From Synechococcus sp. BL107 (GTDB lineage Bacteria; Cyanobacteriota; Cyanobacteriia; PCC-6307; Cyanobiaceae), in assembly GCF_000153805.1 (NCBI RefSeq), contig NZ_DS022298.1, forward strand, positions 1,988,827 through 2,052,826: 64,000 bases of DNA, given 5' to 3'. Positions 28,230 to 37,529 of the stretch are shown piece after piece; the first letter of the stretch is position 1; the number at the start of each line of letters is the position of its first letter. The notes under the pieces were generated by a model, which saw nothing but the letters and a program-made list of their open reading frames with translations, was not told the DNA's origin and made no database searches. The position numbers and the translations under genes were made by a program.

Positions 28230-28249
28230 GCCCGACAAAGGAAGATTAA

Positions 28250-29461
28250 TCAGGCTTTTTTCATAGCTGCGAGGATGAAGCCACCAATGCCCCAGACAAC
28301 AACGATAATTCCGACGGAACCAAGAAAAGCTTGCCAACGCCAATTTTGATCAGGAGCTACGGAAATTTGTGGTTCACTCAGCATCACCACAAATTTCTGT
28401 TGGCGTTGACTTTCACGACGGCTATTGTCTGCTGCTATGCGAGCAGCCTTCAAAGCTTCTGAAGCGAACAACACATCAGCGTTAAGACCTGATTCCTGGA
28501 TAGCGAGACTGTTTAAATCACGGCTACCATCATCAACCGCCTTTCGTCTTTCCTTGCTGATTTGTTTCTCAAGCTCACGCGCTTGGTCTGCAACGTACGA
28601 AACTTCAGGGGCATTAGGATCTTGGTATTGCCGACGTAAACTCGCCTCCTCCACCTTAAGTTCAACAAGTCTGCCTTCTAAACTTGCAATGAATGAACCA
28701 ACAGCTTCTTGCTCAGATATAACGCTAAGTTGCCCAAATTTTTCCTGAAAAACTTCTAATTCCTGAGTAGCTTTCTTGATTTGCTTTTCAGCAAGTTCCA
28801 CTTCTTTTTGAGCAAAAAGGTTTTGATCAGCATTGATTGCTTGATTGACCTCATTCACAAAACGACGAGCTTGACCGATTAGAGATTTATTCAGGGTCAG
28901 TGCTTGTTCAGGCTTGAAACCTACTGTCGTAAGAATCACCGAACCACTTAATGGCTGCGGAGAGACTTGGAGCTGATTTCGATAAAAGCTGAGCTGACTG
29001 GGTAAAGAACTTCCACTGGGTAGACCTGAAAAAATATCTGGAAATGAGGGCTCATACTTTTTTTCCAAGACTGTTGGATCAGGATATAGTCGATTCTTAA
29101 CCTCTGGAGAAGCTAAGTAAACTTGTAAATATTGACCATCAACTAAACCTGATAGGACCTGAGGAGCTGCCACGCTACCTGCTAAAACCGATGCAGATCC
29201 TGCTTGAGGAGGGAGAGCCTGTTGAATAACAAACTCAGAAACAGACGTATAACGATCTCGACCAATAACAAAACAATAAAAAGCCGATGAGGCTAAAAAC
29301 AATGAAATGAAAACTCGGGGTTTTCGCAATGTTGACAACCTAATCTGCCAAGCAGACGATGAGTTATCGAATCTAGAAAGCCCCATCAGGATGGAATTTT
29401 TGACTGAAGCCAGTGATGACCCCGCAGATTTTTTTAGTGAAAGACAAGAGCGGTCAGTCAT
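28250..29461 (-). CDS. kpsE: Capsule-type polysaccharide export inner-membrane/periplasmic protein (KpsE/CtrB/BexC family)
   Basis: Polysaccharide co-polymerase type protein that spans the periplasm and links an inner-membrane ABC exporter to an outer-membrane channel. The 403-residue product has transmembrane segments at about 48-66 and 377-397, with both ends cytoplasmic, and a long periplasmic part between them dominated by coiled coil (for example EVELAEKQIKKATQELEVF and SLEGRLVELKVEEASLRR). The block RYTSVSEFVIQ after the first membrane helix is characteristic. It is the third gene of the leftward export set and lies 50 bases after the permease gene. No outer-membrane partner is in the window. 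Confidence 0.9.
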   Translation of the reverse strand: MTDRSCLSLKKSAGSSLASVKNSILMGLSRFDNSSSAWQIRLSTLRKPRVFISLFLASSAFYCFVIGRDRYTSVSEFVIQQALPPQAGSASVLAGSVAAPQVLSGLVDGQYLQVYLASPEVKNRLYPDPTVLEKKYEPSFPDIFSGLPSGSSLPSQLSFYRNQLQVSPQPLSGSVILTTVGFKPEQALTLNKSLIGQARRFVNEVNQAINADQNLFAQKEVELAEKQIKKATQELEVFQEKFGQLSVISEQEAVGSFIASLEGRLVELKVEEASLRRQYQDPNAPEVSYVADQARELEKQISKERRKAVDDGSRDLNSLAIQESGLNADVLFASEALKAARIAADNSRRESQRQQKFVVMLSEPQISVAPDQNWRWQAFLGSVGIIVVVWGIGGFILAAMKKA

Positions 29462-29511
29462 GACATAACAAAAAGTAAGGTGCCTTAGGAATGAAAAATA
29501 ACTGAAAAAAG

Positions 29512-30345
29512 CTAGTCATCATTCGATTCCAAAAGCAGAGATTCATTAGTCCTATAAAGAATTAATGAAAAGCTAAAGGTTAGTATAGAACATAGTATGA
29601 GATATGACAATGAGATGTCGGGGATTGGGTATTCATTATTAACCGAATAGCGAAGCAATTCAACTCCATGAAGAATTGGATTCCAAGTAATATAAGGTCG
29701 CATAGTCGCTGGTATTTCAAATGTGGCAAAGAAAATTCCCGACGTAAAAATGATGACCCTTTGAATTATCCTTCTAATGATTCTAACGATCCATTTATTC
29801 AGCTTCCCAAGGAAAACAACACACAAGCCAAAACCCACTGCCATCAAAACAGTGAGAAGGTAAACACAAATCGCTAAGCCAGGACTATCAAGCTGAAAAC
29901 TCCATGTAAAATAGTAAACAATACCAAGGATTCCTACCGACAATGTCGCGAGAGCGCGCATATCGTTCAAAGAAAGCGCTAGCAAAATATCCAGGGGCTT
30001 AATTCTTGAGTAATAAAGAGGGGCTCTAAGCTTTAATCCAGACAAAGACTTAAGAGCAACATTTCTGAATAAAAATGCTATGGAAAATCCCAGCATCATA
30101 AAAACAACGATATTAAAATAAATATCAGTCGGTCCACCAGCTCCATATTTACTAGACCCTCTCAAAAAACCAAAACCAACACGTATAACAATAAAAAATA
30201 GCATCATCTGCAATGGATTTATTAACGCTTCCCAAGACCCCAACGAACTCCCAGAAGCTTGCCTATCTCGATCGTAAGTAGCGACGGCATCAATGATGAT
30301 CCACTGACGACGTAAACCTTGAATAACTCGCCTAACGTAATTCAT
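29512..30345 (-). CDS. kpsM: ABC-2 type polysaccharide export permease (KpsM-like)
   Basis: 277-residue permease with about six membrane helices and an N-terminal cytoplasmic part (RRVIQGLRRQWIIIDAVATYDRD), which matches KpsM/CtrC-type subunits. The late segment FFATFEIPATMRPYITWNPILHGVELLR is the conserved re-entrant and helix-5/6 region of the family (the WNP motif). It should form the transmembrane path for a lipid-linked capsule-like polysaccharide. It is 12 bases downstream of an ATPase-like gene whose product lacks ATP-binding motifs and 50 bases upstream of kpsE. The reading frame is A+T-rich like its neighbours. Confidence 0.9.
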   Translation of the reverse strand: MNYVRRVIQGLRRQWIIIDAVATYDRDRQASGSSLGSWEALINPLQMMLFFIVIRVGFGFLRGSSKYGAGGPTDIYFNIVVFMMLGFSIAFLFRNVALKSLSGLKLRAPLYYSRIKPLDILLALSLNDMRALATLSVGILGIVYYFTWSFQLDSPGLAICVYLLTVLMAVGFGLCVVFLGKLNKWIVRIIRRIIQRVIIFTSGIFFATFEIPATMRPYITWNPILHGVELLRYSVNNEYPIPDISLSYLILCSILTFSFSLILYRTNESLLLESNDD

Positions 30346-30357
30346 AGATTTGCCAGC

Positions 30358-31161
30358 TCAAAAATCATTGAAAAGATCTTCTGAAGTAGAACTAAGATTA
30401 GTTAGTTTTTCGCCGTAGTCAAATTTAATTTCATCAGCCTCGGCTCTTTTCGCTAATATATCATTTTGCTTACCAATAGCAATCGCTTCATCCAAGTCGC
30501 CATCAAAGATCACGTCTCCTAAAGGTCCAAGCACCATTCCGCGATTGCAAAACTGACGTTTAAATGGATTATTTCTTGAGTCTGTAATCAGACATAGTCC
30601 ACCGTCGAGCTGTTTATGAAGGAGAGATCGCAAGAGCTTCGCATCTTTTGACATCAAGTTCAACAAATAGATCGAGTGAGGTGCAACGCATATATCAAAC
30701 GAAAAAAGTATCGACAATGCAGCAAAGAAAAAATTCTTTTGATCTTTTGGCAACTCCTTTAAGGGTATAGATGTATCAATTTCTTGAGACTTCAGTGCAT
30801 CAAAAAATTCGCCTGAGGAAACATGAGACCTCTCAAGAGTGTCCCCATAAATGTCTAATAAAAACTCAAAGCCGTTGTTAATCGTCAGACTGCTATGCAG
30901 TCCCCCCTGCCCCGCCAGAGGCCAGCTGAGATTGCTCTGCGTGACCACCTCTCCAGAAACAGGCTCGACCAAACCCGAAAGAGTGGCCATCAATTGATAG
31001 CTCAAAAATGAATTTGTGGTCATCACGGAGAGCTGTTCTCCTGGATGAAGACACCAATCCCAAGGAGAGGTGGTCACAACACTGGAATCAGTCTTATCAG
31101 CCCTCAACACAAATTCATCGAATGCCAGAATCGGCTCAGCCGAACTCGAAGAATTCAACAC
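30358..31161 (-). CDS. KpsT-like ABC ATPase homologue with all catalytic motifs lost
   Basis: 267 residues in the position of the export ATPase, directly before kpsM. The family resemblance is visible in GLVEPVSGEVVTQSNLSWPL and GQGGLHSSLTINNGFEFLL, which match the KpsT strand after the P-loop and the region just before the Q-loop. Where KpsT has the Walker A GRNGAGKST, this protein has TTNSFLSYQ (48-56). The signature motif region reads LPKDQKNFFFAALS, the Walker B position CVAPHSIYL lacks the Asp-Glu pair, and the switch histidine is replaced in LCLITDSRN. The frame is intact over its full length, so this looks like a maintained non-ATPase protein rather than a decayed gene. Whether it pairs with an active ATPase encoded elsewhere is unknown. 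Confidence 0.8.
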   Translation of the reverse strand: MLNSSSSAEPILAFDEFVLRADKTDSSVVTTSPWDWCLHPGEQLSVMTTNSFLSYQLMATLSGLVEPVSGEVVTQSNLSWPLAGQGGLHSSLTINNGFEFLLDIYGDTLERSHVSSGEFFDALKSQEIDTSIPLKELPKDQKNFFFAALSILFSFDICVAPHSIYLLNLMSKDAKLLRSLLHKQLDGGLCLITDSRNNPFKRQFCNRGMVLGPLGDVIFDGDLDEAIAIGKQNDILAKRAEADEIKFDYGEKLTNLSSTSEDLFNDF

Positions 31162-31250
31162 CTGGTGAATCGGCTCTACGTCAATTTAATCTTACCAGAC
31201 TCTTATCAGGCTCCCCAGCAAAAGTAGGAAAATAAAACTATATAAATCAT

Positions 31251-31790
31251 TCAACCATATTTAAGAATCCATCCCCTTGCTCCCTTCAATAAACCAGTTT
31301 GACAGCGTTTTTCAAGACGTTCAATGATCAGTTGCAACGCCTTCTCTCCCATCGATTGAAGAACGCTTCTTGGTATCCAAACTGCTGCAGATTCTGATTT
31401 CAATTCCAGGCTTAAATTGGCTTCGGCCACTAAACTGCTTTCCCTAGGAAAAATCTTGGCGCTACAACAAAATAATACTAACGAGTCGAGTTTACCAAGA
31501 CCCCGTACTGTGCAATCTTCAAATTCAATTTGCAAACTGGTATCAATCCAACGTGCACGAAAAATCACTTCCGGCTGAATGCGGAACATTAATAACGAAT
31601 AGGGCCTAGAGACGTAATGAAAACGCCCTCCCTCTGCCTTTTGCACTTTCTTGCGGTTGAGCAGTGCTTTGAGGGGTCGAGATGGTTCTGAGAGATAGTC
31701 CTGGAGTTGAGCCGCAGTTCCTCCAGAAAAATCAAGATCAAGCCGATGTGAGCGGTAAACCTTCAACAGGCAGAAGCAGACAGGACGCAA
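31251..31790 (-). CDS. DUF1997 family protein
   Basis: 179-residue protein (TTG start at 31790; a second TTG at 31766, LKVYRSHRL, is possible). The pattern LQDYLSEPSRPLKALLN, FHYVSRPYSLLMFRIQPEVIFRARW and LEKRCQTGLLKGARGWI matches the DUF1997 family of cyanobacteria and plants, of unknown function, which may be a START-like lipid-binding fold. It has no membrane segment. It is divergent from fumC and upstream, on the same strand, of the export set, with 89 bases between; co-transcription with that set is possible but not shown. Confidence 0.78.
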   Translation of the reverse strand: MRPVCFCLLKVYRSHRLDLDFSGGTAAQLQDYLSEPSRPLKALLNRKKVQKAEGGRFHYVSRPYSLLMFRIQPEVIFRARWIDTSLQIEFEDCTVRGLGKLDSLVLFCCSAKIFPRESSLVAEANLSLELKSESAAVWIPRSVLQSMGEKALQLIIERLEKRCQTGLLKGARGWILKYG

Positions 31791-31829
31791 TGAATCGACC
31801 GAGGGCCAAGCTCAGGCCTCAACGTCATC

Positions 31830-31874
31830 ATGGATGATCAGGATCTCAATGAACAGCCCGGGAAGCCCCGATGA
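31830..31874 (+). other. 14-codon upstream ORF overlapping the fumC start
   Basis: ATG at 31830 followed by 13 further sense codons (MDDQDLNEQPGKPR) and a TGA at 31872-31874 that overlaps the fumC ATG at 31871 as ATGA. Such a junction usually means translational coupling. I see no strong ribosome-binding site for it. It may be a leader peptide or chance. Confidence 0.3.
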
Positions 31875-33268
31875 CCCGATCGTTCCGCACAGAGCACGAC
31901 AGTCTTGGTCCTGTCGACGTCAGTAACGAAGCACTTTGGGGTGCTCAGACAGAACGATCTCTTCGCAATTTTGCGATCAGCAATGAGCACATTCCCGTTG
32001 AACTGATCCATGCTTTGGCATTGATTAAACGAGGATGTGCAGCCGTCAATGCGCGGCATGGCGTGCTCAGTCAAGAGCTCGCCGACATGATCATTTCCGC
32101 TGCCAATGCCATTGCAACAGGACAGCATGACGATCAATTCCCCCTCAAGGTTTGGCAAACGGGGAGTGGTACCCAAACGAACATGAATGTTAATGAGGTA
32201 ATCAGCAACCTGATCTCCCGTCGCGAAGGGACACCTCTGGGTAGCCATCAGCCGGTTCATCCCAACGATCATGTGAATCGCTCACAATCCACCAACGATG
32301 TCTTTCCTGCCGCGATTCACGTAGCAGCGACGCAGCAGCTCACCCATTCCCTTCTCCCTGCTCTTCAAGCTCTGATTGAAGCCCTGGATATCAAGGCCGA
32401 GGCTTGGTTTCCGATTGTCAAAATTGGCCGAACTCACCTTCAAGATGCGGTTCCCCTTCGCCTTGGAGATGAAGTCTCGGCCTGGCGTGATCAGCTCAAG
32501 CTTTGTCGGTCGTGGATTGAGAACAGCCTTAGCCCCTTAGCTGCGTTGCCCTTAGGTGGAACAGCAGTGGGCACAGGATTGAATGCTCCCCAGGGCTTCA
32601 GCACGGAGGTGGCGAAGGAGCTGTGTAAGGACACCGGTTTGACGTTCCACCCCGCTGAAAATTTGTTCGCCGTCATGGCGGGTCACGATGCCCTGGTGCA
32701 TGCCATGGGGCAACTGCGTGGATTGGCGGTGGCGCTGCTACGCATCGCCAACGACATTCGACTGCTGGGCTGCGGACCACGGGCAGGACTTGGTGAATTG
32801 CAACTCCCTGCCAACGAACCAGGAAGTTCGATCATGCCGGGGAAAATCAACCCAACCCAATGCGAAGCCATGGCCATGGTGTGCACCCAAGTCATTGGTC
32901 TGGATGCGGCGGTTGCTGCCGCTGGAGCTGGGGGGCATCTGCAGATGAATGTGTTCAAGCCGCTGATCGGATTCAATCTCCTCCAATCCATTCGCCTGCT
33001 CAGCGATGCGATCAACAGCTTCCACCAAAATTTGGTGATCGGTCTTCAGCCCAACCGCCAGCAAATCCAAACGTTTGTGGAGCGATCACTGATGCTTGTG
33101 ACGGCTTTAACGCCTCGTATTGGGTACGAAAAAGCCAGCGCAATCGCCCAACATGCCCATGAGCAAGGGCTGACGTTGAAAGAAGCAGCCCTGAAGCTGG
33201 GGCACATCAGCGCCTCTGACTTCGATCGATTGGTGGACCCCACCAGGATGGCAACCCCTCACCAGTAA
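31871..33268 (+). CDS. fumC: Class II fumarate hydratase
   Basis: Converts fumarate to malate; in cyanobacteria this also recycles fumarate from purine and arginine synthesis. The 465-residue product has the class II signature GSSIMPGKINPTQCEA near residue 316, the substrate-binding SRREGTPLGSHQPVHPNDHVNRSQSTND region, and GRTHLQDAVPLRLG. Length and N-terminus (RTEHDSLGPVDVSNEALWGAQTERSL) are normal. The ATG overlaps the stop of a 14-codon ORF. It converges with the helicase gene with a 2-base gap. Confidence 0.97.
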   Translation: MTRSFRTEHDSLGPVDVSNEALWGAQTERSLRNFAISNEHIPVELIHALALIKRGCAAVNARHGVLSQELADMIISAANAIATGQHDDQFPLKVWQTGSGTQTNMNVNEVISNLISRREGTPLGSHQPVHPNDHVNRSQSTNDVFPAAIHVAATQQLTHSLLPALQALIEALDIKAEAWFPIVKIGRTHLQDAVPLRLGDEVSAWRDQLKLCRSWIENSLSPLAALPLGGTAVGTGLNAPQGFSTEVAKELCKDTGLTFHPAENLFAVMAGHDALVHAMGQLRGLAVALLRIANDIRLLGCGPRAGLGELQLPANEPGSSIMPGKINPTQCEAMAMVCTQVIGLDAAVAAAGAGGHLQMNVFKPLIGFNLLQSIRLLSDAINSFHQNLVIGLQPNRQQIQTFVERSLMLVTALTPRIGYEKASAIAQHAHEQGLTLKEAALKLGHISASDFDRLVDPTRMATPHQ

Positions 33269-33270
33269 CG

Positions 33271-36051
33271 TCAGGCCGCCCGCTCCGTCGCAGGATTCAG
33301 TCCGCCAGCCACCCCCGCGCGGGGATCCTCGAGTTCAGCTACTGGGAAACGGTTGATTGCCTTCAGTGCTTGCTTGGCATGGCTTCGCAACTGCTCACTA
33401 ATCGCTTCGCAGTAGGGGACCTGGGCGAGAAGGTCGACCGTTCTCCGCATAATGCGGACCACATCCCCTTCATCCAAGGAGGTGTTGGCGATCAAATCGC
33501 TCCAGGATGTTCCCTTTGCCCAAGCCTCCACAAGACCCATCAACTCAGGCTCCCACCAGGCCGGCACCACAACACTGGCCCGCTCTTGGGCGCGGAGCAA
33601 CTCCCGACGCAACCCGGATAAGTCCTGCAACGCTTCTTCCGCAGGACCAGAGGGGGGGAAGCCACTCCAAAGATCCGGTCGATTCACCTCGGTGCTGATC
33701 GCCTCGAATACGGCAGCCAGATTGGGCGGATCAAGCTCATCCAAATGTCCACTCATCAGAGCAAGGCCAAGCCATAGCTCGTTGTCCCCACGCAAAGCCG
33801 CCACGGTGCGTCCAACTTCTGTGGGATCGAGATCATCCAGACAGCCGAATTGTTGAAGGATGTCCTTCAACGCCAAAAACATGTCCCAGTGACGATTGGA
33901 ACGGTGATGCAGCAACCGCTGCCGCTCAGCGATTTCATGCTCCAACTCCTCCATGCGACGACGGTGTTTTTTGAGTTGCTTGCGATCACCCCAACGGTGA
34001 GCGGGATGCTGCTCGAGTTCCGACTCCAACTGCTGCACCAAACGGGCTTGGGTGAGAACCTCGCCCGCCAGGTCGTATTGCGGGGTGGTCATGTCGTGGC
34101 GTCTGGCCATATGGGCCACAGCCAAAGCGAGCTGACCGCTGATTTGATCCCCATGGCGGATCTCGCCCGACCGCTGCAAGACCGGAGGAACTACCCCATC
34201 AACCTGAAGGCAGCTCAGTTCGGCGTGAAGACTGACGACGCCCTGGCAGGGCAACAAAATCCAAACGTTGTCGTCCGTAAGACAGAGCAATCGGGGGAAT
34301 TGGCCTGGCCCATTCACCTTTTCAACAATCACCGCTGGGGTGACCCGTCCGCGAAGCTGGGGTGACTTCAAACTCACCAAGGCTCCGTTGCTGGCGAATT
34401 GAAGGGCCTGAGTGAGCTCGTTGGCGAGAGTTTCTTCAGCTTGTTGCTGAAGAATCCTCAGCAAACGGCGCTCTTCCCGCAGCCGTCCACGCTCTTTTTC
34501 ATAGTCCTCAAAATCTTCCCAGGGAACATCCCCGGCAACCCCATCAAGCTGGCTGAGCTGAAGCCGCAGCTGCGAAAGCATCTCCTCGTCATCCACCAGG
34601 TCTAAACCTGCGAGATAGCGACCAAAGCTGCGTTGCACCAACTCCCTGGCTTTCTCAAGGCTGTGGCGCTGCAGGAGGTTGAGAACCATTCCGTAACTGG
34701 GGGTGAACTGACTCACCAACGGATCGGCCGGACTCGTGGCCAGCTGCCCCGCTTCCCGAACCCCCTCAAACCGGCTTTGAACCGTGACGACATAGCCCTG
34801 GGAATCCAAGCCGCGCCGACCGGCGCGACCGGCCATCTGCAGAAACTCGCTCCCCATCAAGGGACGGTGCCCCCGTTCCGTTCGCTTCGACAACGACGCG
34901 ATCACGGTGCTCCGAGCCGGCATGTTGATCCCTGCAGCAAGGGTTTCCGTGGCAAACACCACCTTCACTAACCCCTGCTGAAACAGTTCCTCAATAAGCT
35001 CTTTCCAAGCGGGCAGGACCCCCGCATGGTGTGCCGCAATCCCTCGCAAAAGGGCATCGGCATGGATGCCATCACGCACCGCCTCTGGGTTCGCCACGCT
35101 GTAGGCCGAAAGCCGAGCATGGATCCGTGCCTGTTCGTCTTGGGTGACAAGGCATTGAGCACCCAAATCACGAACCGATTTGTCGCAATTTCGGCGGCTA
35201 AAAATGAAATAGATCGCAGGCAACATGTCACGTTGTGCCATCTGGGCCACAACGAAACTGATGGGGGGAGCTTCTGGCTGAGGTGGTTTGTTGGAGCGCC
35301 CCTTGCGCTTTTGACCCTTTGGAGCCCGCCACACTTTGCAGTTGGGGTGCAATCCAGTGCCGGCCTCATTTAACAGAGGATGCAATCCTTTGGCGCTACA
35401 AAAGCTGAATTGCAATGGCACGGGGCGGTGGTCGCTGACGATCAGCGTTGTGGGCCCATGCACCTTTTCAATCCAATCGGTGAGTTGGCCCGCATTGGCC
35501 ACAGTGGCCGACAAGGCAACGAGTTGAACGGGAGGCGGGCAATGAATGATTGATTCCTCCCAAACGGTTCCGCGCTGGGAGTCATTCATGTAGTGGCATT
35601 CATCAAGCACCACCGCTTCCACATCAGCGAGTGGATCGTCATGCTCATCGGCCTCGGCATAGAGCATGTTCCGAAAGATTTCCGTGGTCATCACCACGAT
35701 TGATGCCTCCCGATTCACACTCAAGTCACCGGTCAACAGACCAACGTTCTCATCGCCAAACTGTTCCCGAAAGTCACGCAGTTTCTGATTGGAGAGTGCC
35801 TTAAGGGGAGTCGTATAAAAAACTTTCTGACCATGGGCGAGCGCCCGATAAATGGCATATTCACCCACCAAGGTTTTGCCCGATCCGGTGGGAGCACTCA
35901 CCACAACTGAGTGCCCTTGATTGAGCGCATCAACGGCTTCTAACTGAAAGTCATCTAGCGGGAATGCGAAGCATTGGCTGGGGTCAAGCCCTGACCCTGA
36001 AGCTGCAGCATCGGACGCCTGAGTGGAAGGTTCCGGCTGAGCTTGAGTCAT
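33271..36051 (-). CDS. Ski2/Mtr4-type DExH RNA helicase
   Basis: 926-residue superfamily 2 helicase. Motif I is SAPTGSGKT (52-60), motif II DECH (150-153), followed by VALSATVAN (motif III) and the second RecA domain with EELFQQGLVKVVFATETLAAGINMP and LQMAGRAGRRGLDSQGYVV (motifs V/VI). The long C-terminal part carries a DSHCT-like end with ALKAINRFPVAELEDP. Homologues in cyanobacteria and chloroplasts (ISE2 type) act in RNA processing. A His/basic-rich insertion (about KGQKRKGRSNKPPQPEAPP) separates the two RecA domains. It is a single gene with a 240-base gap upstream that contains no further gene I can support. Confidence 0.94.
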   Translation of the reverse strand: MTQAQPEPSTQASDAAASGSGLDPSQCFAFPLDDFQLEAVDALNQGHSVVVSAPTGSGKTLVGEYAIYRALAHGQKVFYTTPLKALSNQKLRDFREQFGDENVGLLTGDLSVNREASIVVMTTEIFRNMLYAEADEHDDPLADVEAVVLDECHYMNDSQRGTVWEESIIHCPPPVQLVALSATVANAGQLTDWIEKVHGPTTLIVSDHRPVPLQFSFCSAKGLHPLLNEAGTGLHPNCKVWRAPKGQKRKGRSNKPPQPEAPPISFVVAQMAQRDMLPAIYFIFSRRNCDKSVRDLGAQCLVTQDEQARIHARLSAYSVANPEAVRDGIHADALLRGIAAHHAGVLPAWKELIEELFQQGLVKVVFATETLAAGINMPARSTVIASLSKRTERGHRPLMGSEFLQMAGRAGRRGLDSQGYVVTVQSRFEGVREAGQLATSPADPLVSQFTPSYGMVLNLLQRHSLEKARELVQRSFGRYLAGLDLVDDEEMLSQLRLQLSQLDGVAGDVPWEDFEDYEKERGRLREERRLLRILQQQAEETLANELTQALQFASNGALVSLKSPQLRGRVTPAVIVEKVNGPGQFPRLLCLTDDNVWILLPCQGVVSLHAELSCLQVDGVVPPVLQRSGEIRHGDQISGQLALAVAHMARRHDMTTPQYDLAGEVLTQARLVQQLESELEQHPAHRWGDRKQLKKHRRRMEELEHEIAERQRLLHHRSNRHWDMFLALKDILQQFGCLDDLDPTEVGRTVAALRGDNELWLGLALMSGHLDELDPPNLAAVFEAISTEVNRPDLWSGFPPSGPAEEALQDLSGLRRELLRAQERASVVVPAWWEPELMGLVEAWAKGTSWSDLIANTSLDEGDVVRIMRRTVDLLAQVPYCEAISEQLRSHAKQALKAINRFPVAELEDPRAGVAGGLNPATERAA

Positions 36052-36291
36052 TGCTGAATCTTAGGGAGCTTCGCCACCGCACCCTGAAAGAACACGCTTC
36101 GAGAGAACGTGCTCTAAGACACCGAGCTTGGAAACCGATGGATGGCCAAAACATGCGAAATCCATAAGCCCAATCAGGTGACAACGTCCCACAACGAGAT
36201 CGCTTTGACTTTGACGAGAAAGCCTCAAGCTTTGTGGCAAAAACTGGCACTTTTGTGGTGTGGGTGATGACAGAACCACCGCATCGGTGCC

Positions 36292-36555
36292 ATGACTGAG
36301 ACACTCCGGCGTAACGATGTGGCCACCAGCCAGCTTTTACAGACCCTCCCATCCGAAGACACCTTGATCGATGCCCTGCGCGGTTGTCGGCATACGGAGG
36401 AATTGGAAGCCCTCGAACAACGGCTCAGGGGGGTGAGCGAGGCACCACCATTGTTCGAGTGGATTTGCGACCTCCTCGTGGCGCGACGTATCTCGCGAGG
36501 ACTGGCCGCACGATTGCTGACACAACTGCATTCCCAACAGCAACCCAGCACTTAG
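36292..36555 (+). CDS. Small hypothetical soluble protein
   Basis: 87 residues, helical and charged (DALRGCRHTEELEALEQRLRG, ICDLLVARRISRGLAARLL), no membrane segment. I do not recognise a family. It occupies the space between the divergent helicase gene and the convergent BASS transporter gene, overlapping the stop of the latter by 4 bases, and its codon use looks like that of its neighbours. It is probably a real lineage-restricted gene, but frame evidence alone supports it. Confidence 0.55.
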   Translation: MTETLRRNDVATSQLLQTLPSEDTLIDALRGCRHTEELEALEQRLRGVSEAPPLFEWICDLLVARRISRGLAARLLTQLHSQQQPST

Positions 36556-37487
36556 ACCCTGCGTTGTTGACGGCTTTGCCGCCGCCAGAGGGCCGCCAAA
36601 GCGCTGCCGATCAGACAATGAATCACCGCAGAAATAGCCCCAGGCAGCGCAGTGATCGGACTGGAAAATCCTCCGCTGCGGGCTAGGACCACTGCCAAGC
36701 CGGAATTCTGCATGCCCACTTCAATGCTGATGGTGCGTTGAACAAGAACTCCTTCACCCACCAAACGGGGCACCAACCAACCCAGCAGAAAGCCAGCACC
36801 ATGCAACAGGACACAAGCCAGGAACAACCTTGGCCCCTGTTGTTGCAGCACCGTGGCTTGGCTCCCAACAATGCTCGCCACGATCATCACGATGGCCAGG
36901 ACGGCCAACGGAGCCATCACCGGCTCCACCCGACTGGCCAATCGCGGCATCCCCTGCTTGAGCAAAACACCCAATGTCAAAGGGAACAGCACCACTTGGA
37001 GAACTTTGATCAGCAACAACCCACCATCAATGGGCACGTACTGACTGGCCAATAACGCCGTGAGTTGGGGTGTGAGAACAACCGCCACCAGCGTGCTCAC
37101 CGTGGTCATCACCACGGATAAAGCCACATCGGCACGACCAATCAACGCCACAACATTGCTGGCCGTTCCACCCGGACAACAGCCCACCAAAATCAAGCCC
37201 ACCGCCAAGGGCGGCGAGAGGTGCAAAGCAAAGGCCAACAGGGCCGCAACCGATGGCATCACGATGAACTGCGCCACCACACCGATCACAACGGGACGGG
37301 GACGCTGCCCAACCCTTCCAAAGTCTTGAGGCGTGAGCCCAAGCCCCATCCCCAACATGATCACCCCAAGACCCAAGGTGATCAGGTCGCCTCGAAACCA
37401 CGTAAACAGTGGGGGGTAGAGAAGGGCTAACAACGCACCCATCAGTGTCCAAAGAGGAAACAGAAGGGTGAAACGCTCGGAATTCAT
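36552..37487 (-). CDS. Bile acid:sodium symporter (BASS) family transporter
   Basis: 311-residue membrane protein with about nine to ten hydrophobic helices. The family motifs are LGVIMLGMGLGLTPQDF near the N-terminus, GLILVGCCPGGTASNVVALI (crossover region) and RTISIEVGMQNSGLAVVL (second crossover with EVGMQN). In cyanobacteria and plastids such proteins carry organic acids (for example pyruvate or 2-keto acids) with sodium; the substrate here is not known. It diverges from the biotin operon by about 40 bases between starts. Confidence 0.92.
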   Translation of the reverse strand: MNSERFTLLFPLWTLMGALLALLYPPLFTWFRGDLITLGLGVIMLGMGLGLTPQDFGRVGQRPRPVVIGVVAQFIVMPSVAALLAFALHLSPPLAVGLILVGCCPGGTASNVVALIGRADVALSVVMTTVSTLVAVVLTPQLTALLASQYVPIDGGLLLIKVLQVVLFPLTLGVLLKQGMPRLASRVEPVMAPLAVLAIVMIVASIVGSQATVLQQQGPRLFLACVLLHGAGFLLGWLVPRLVGEGVLVQRTISIEVGMQNSGLAVVLARSGGFSSPITALPGAISAVIHCLIGSALAALWRRQSRQQRRV

Positions 37488-37529
37488 CGCCGACTCAAAC
37501 CTTGAACCATCTTTATTCAGACTGATGGC

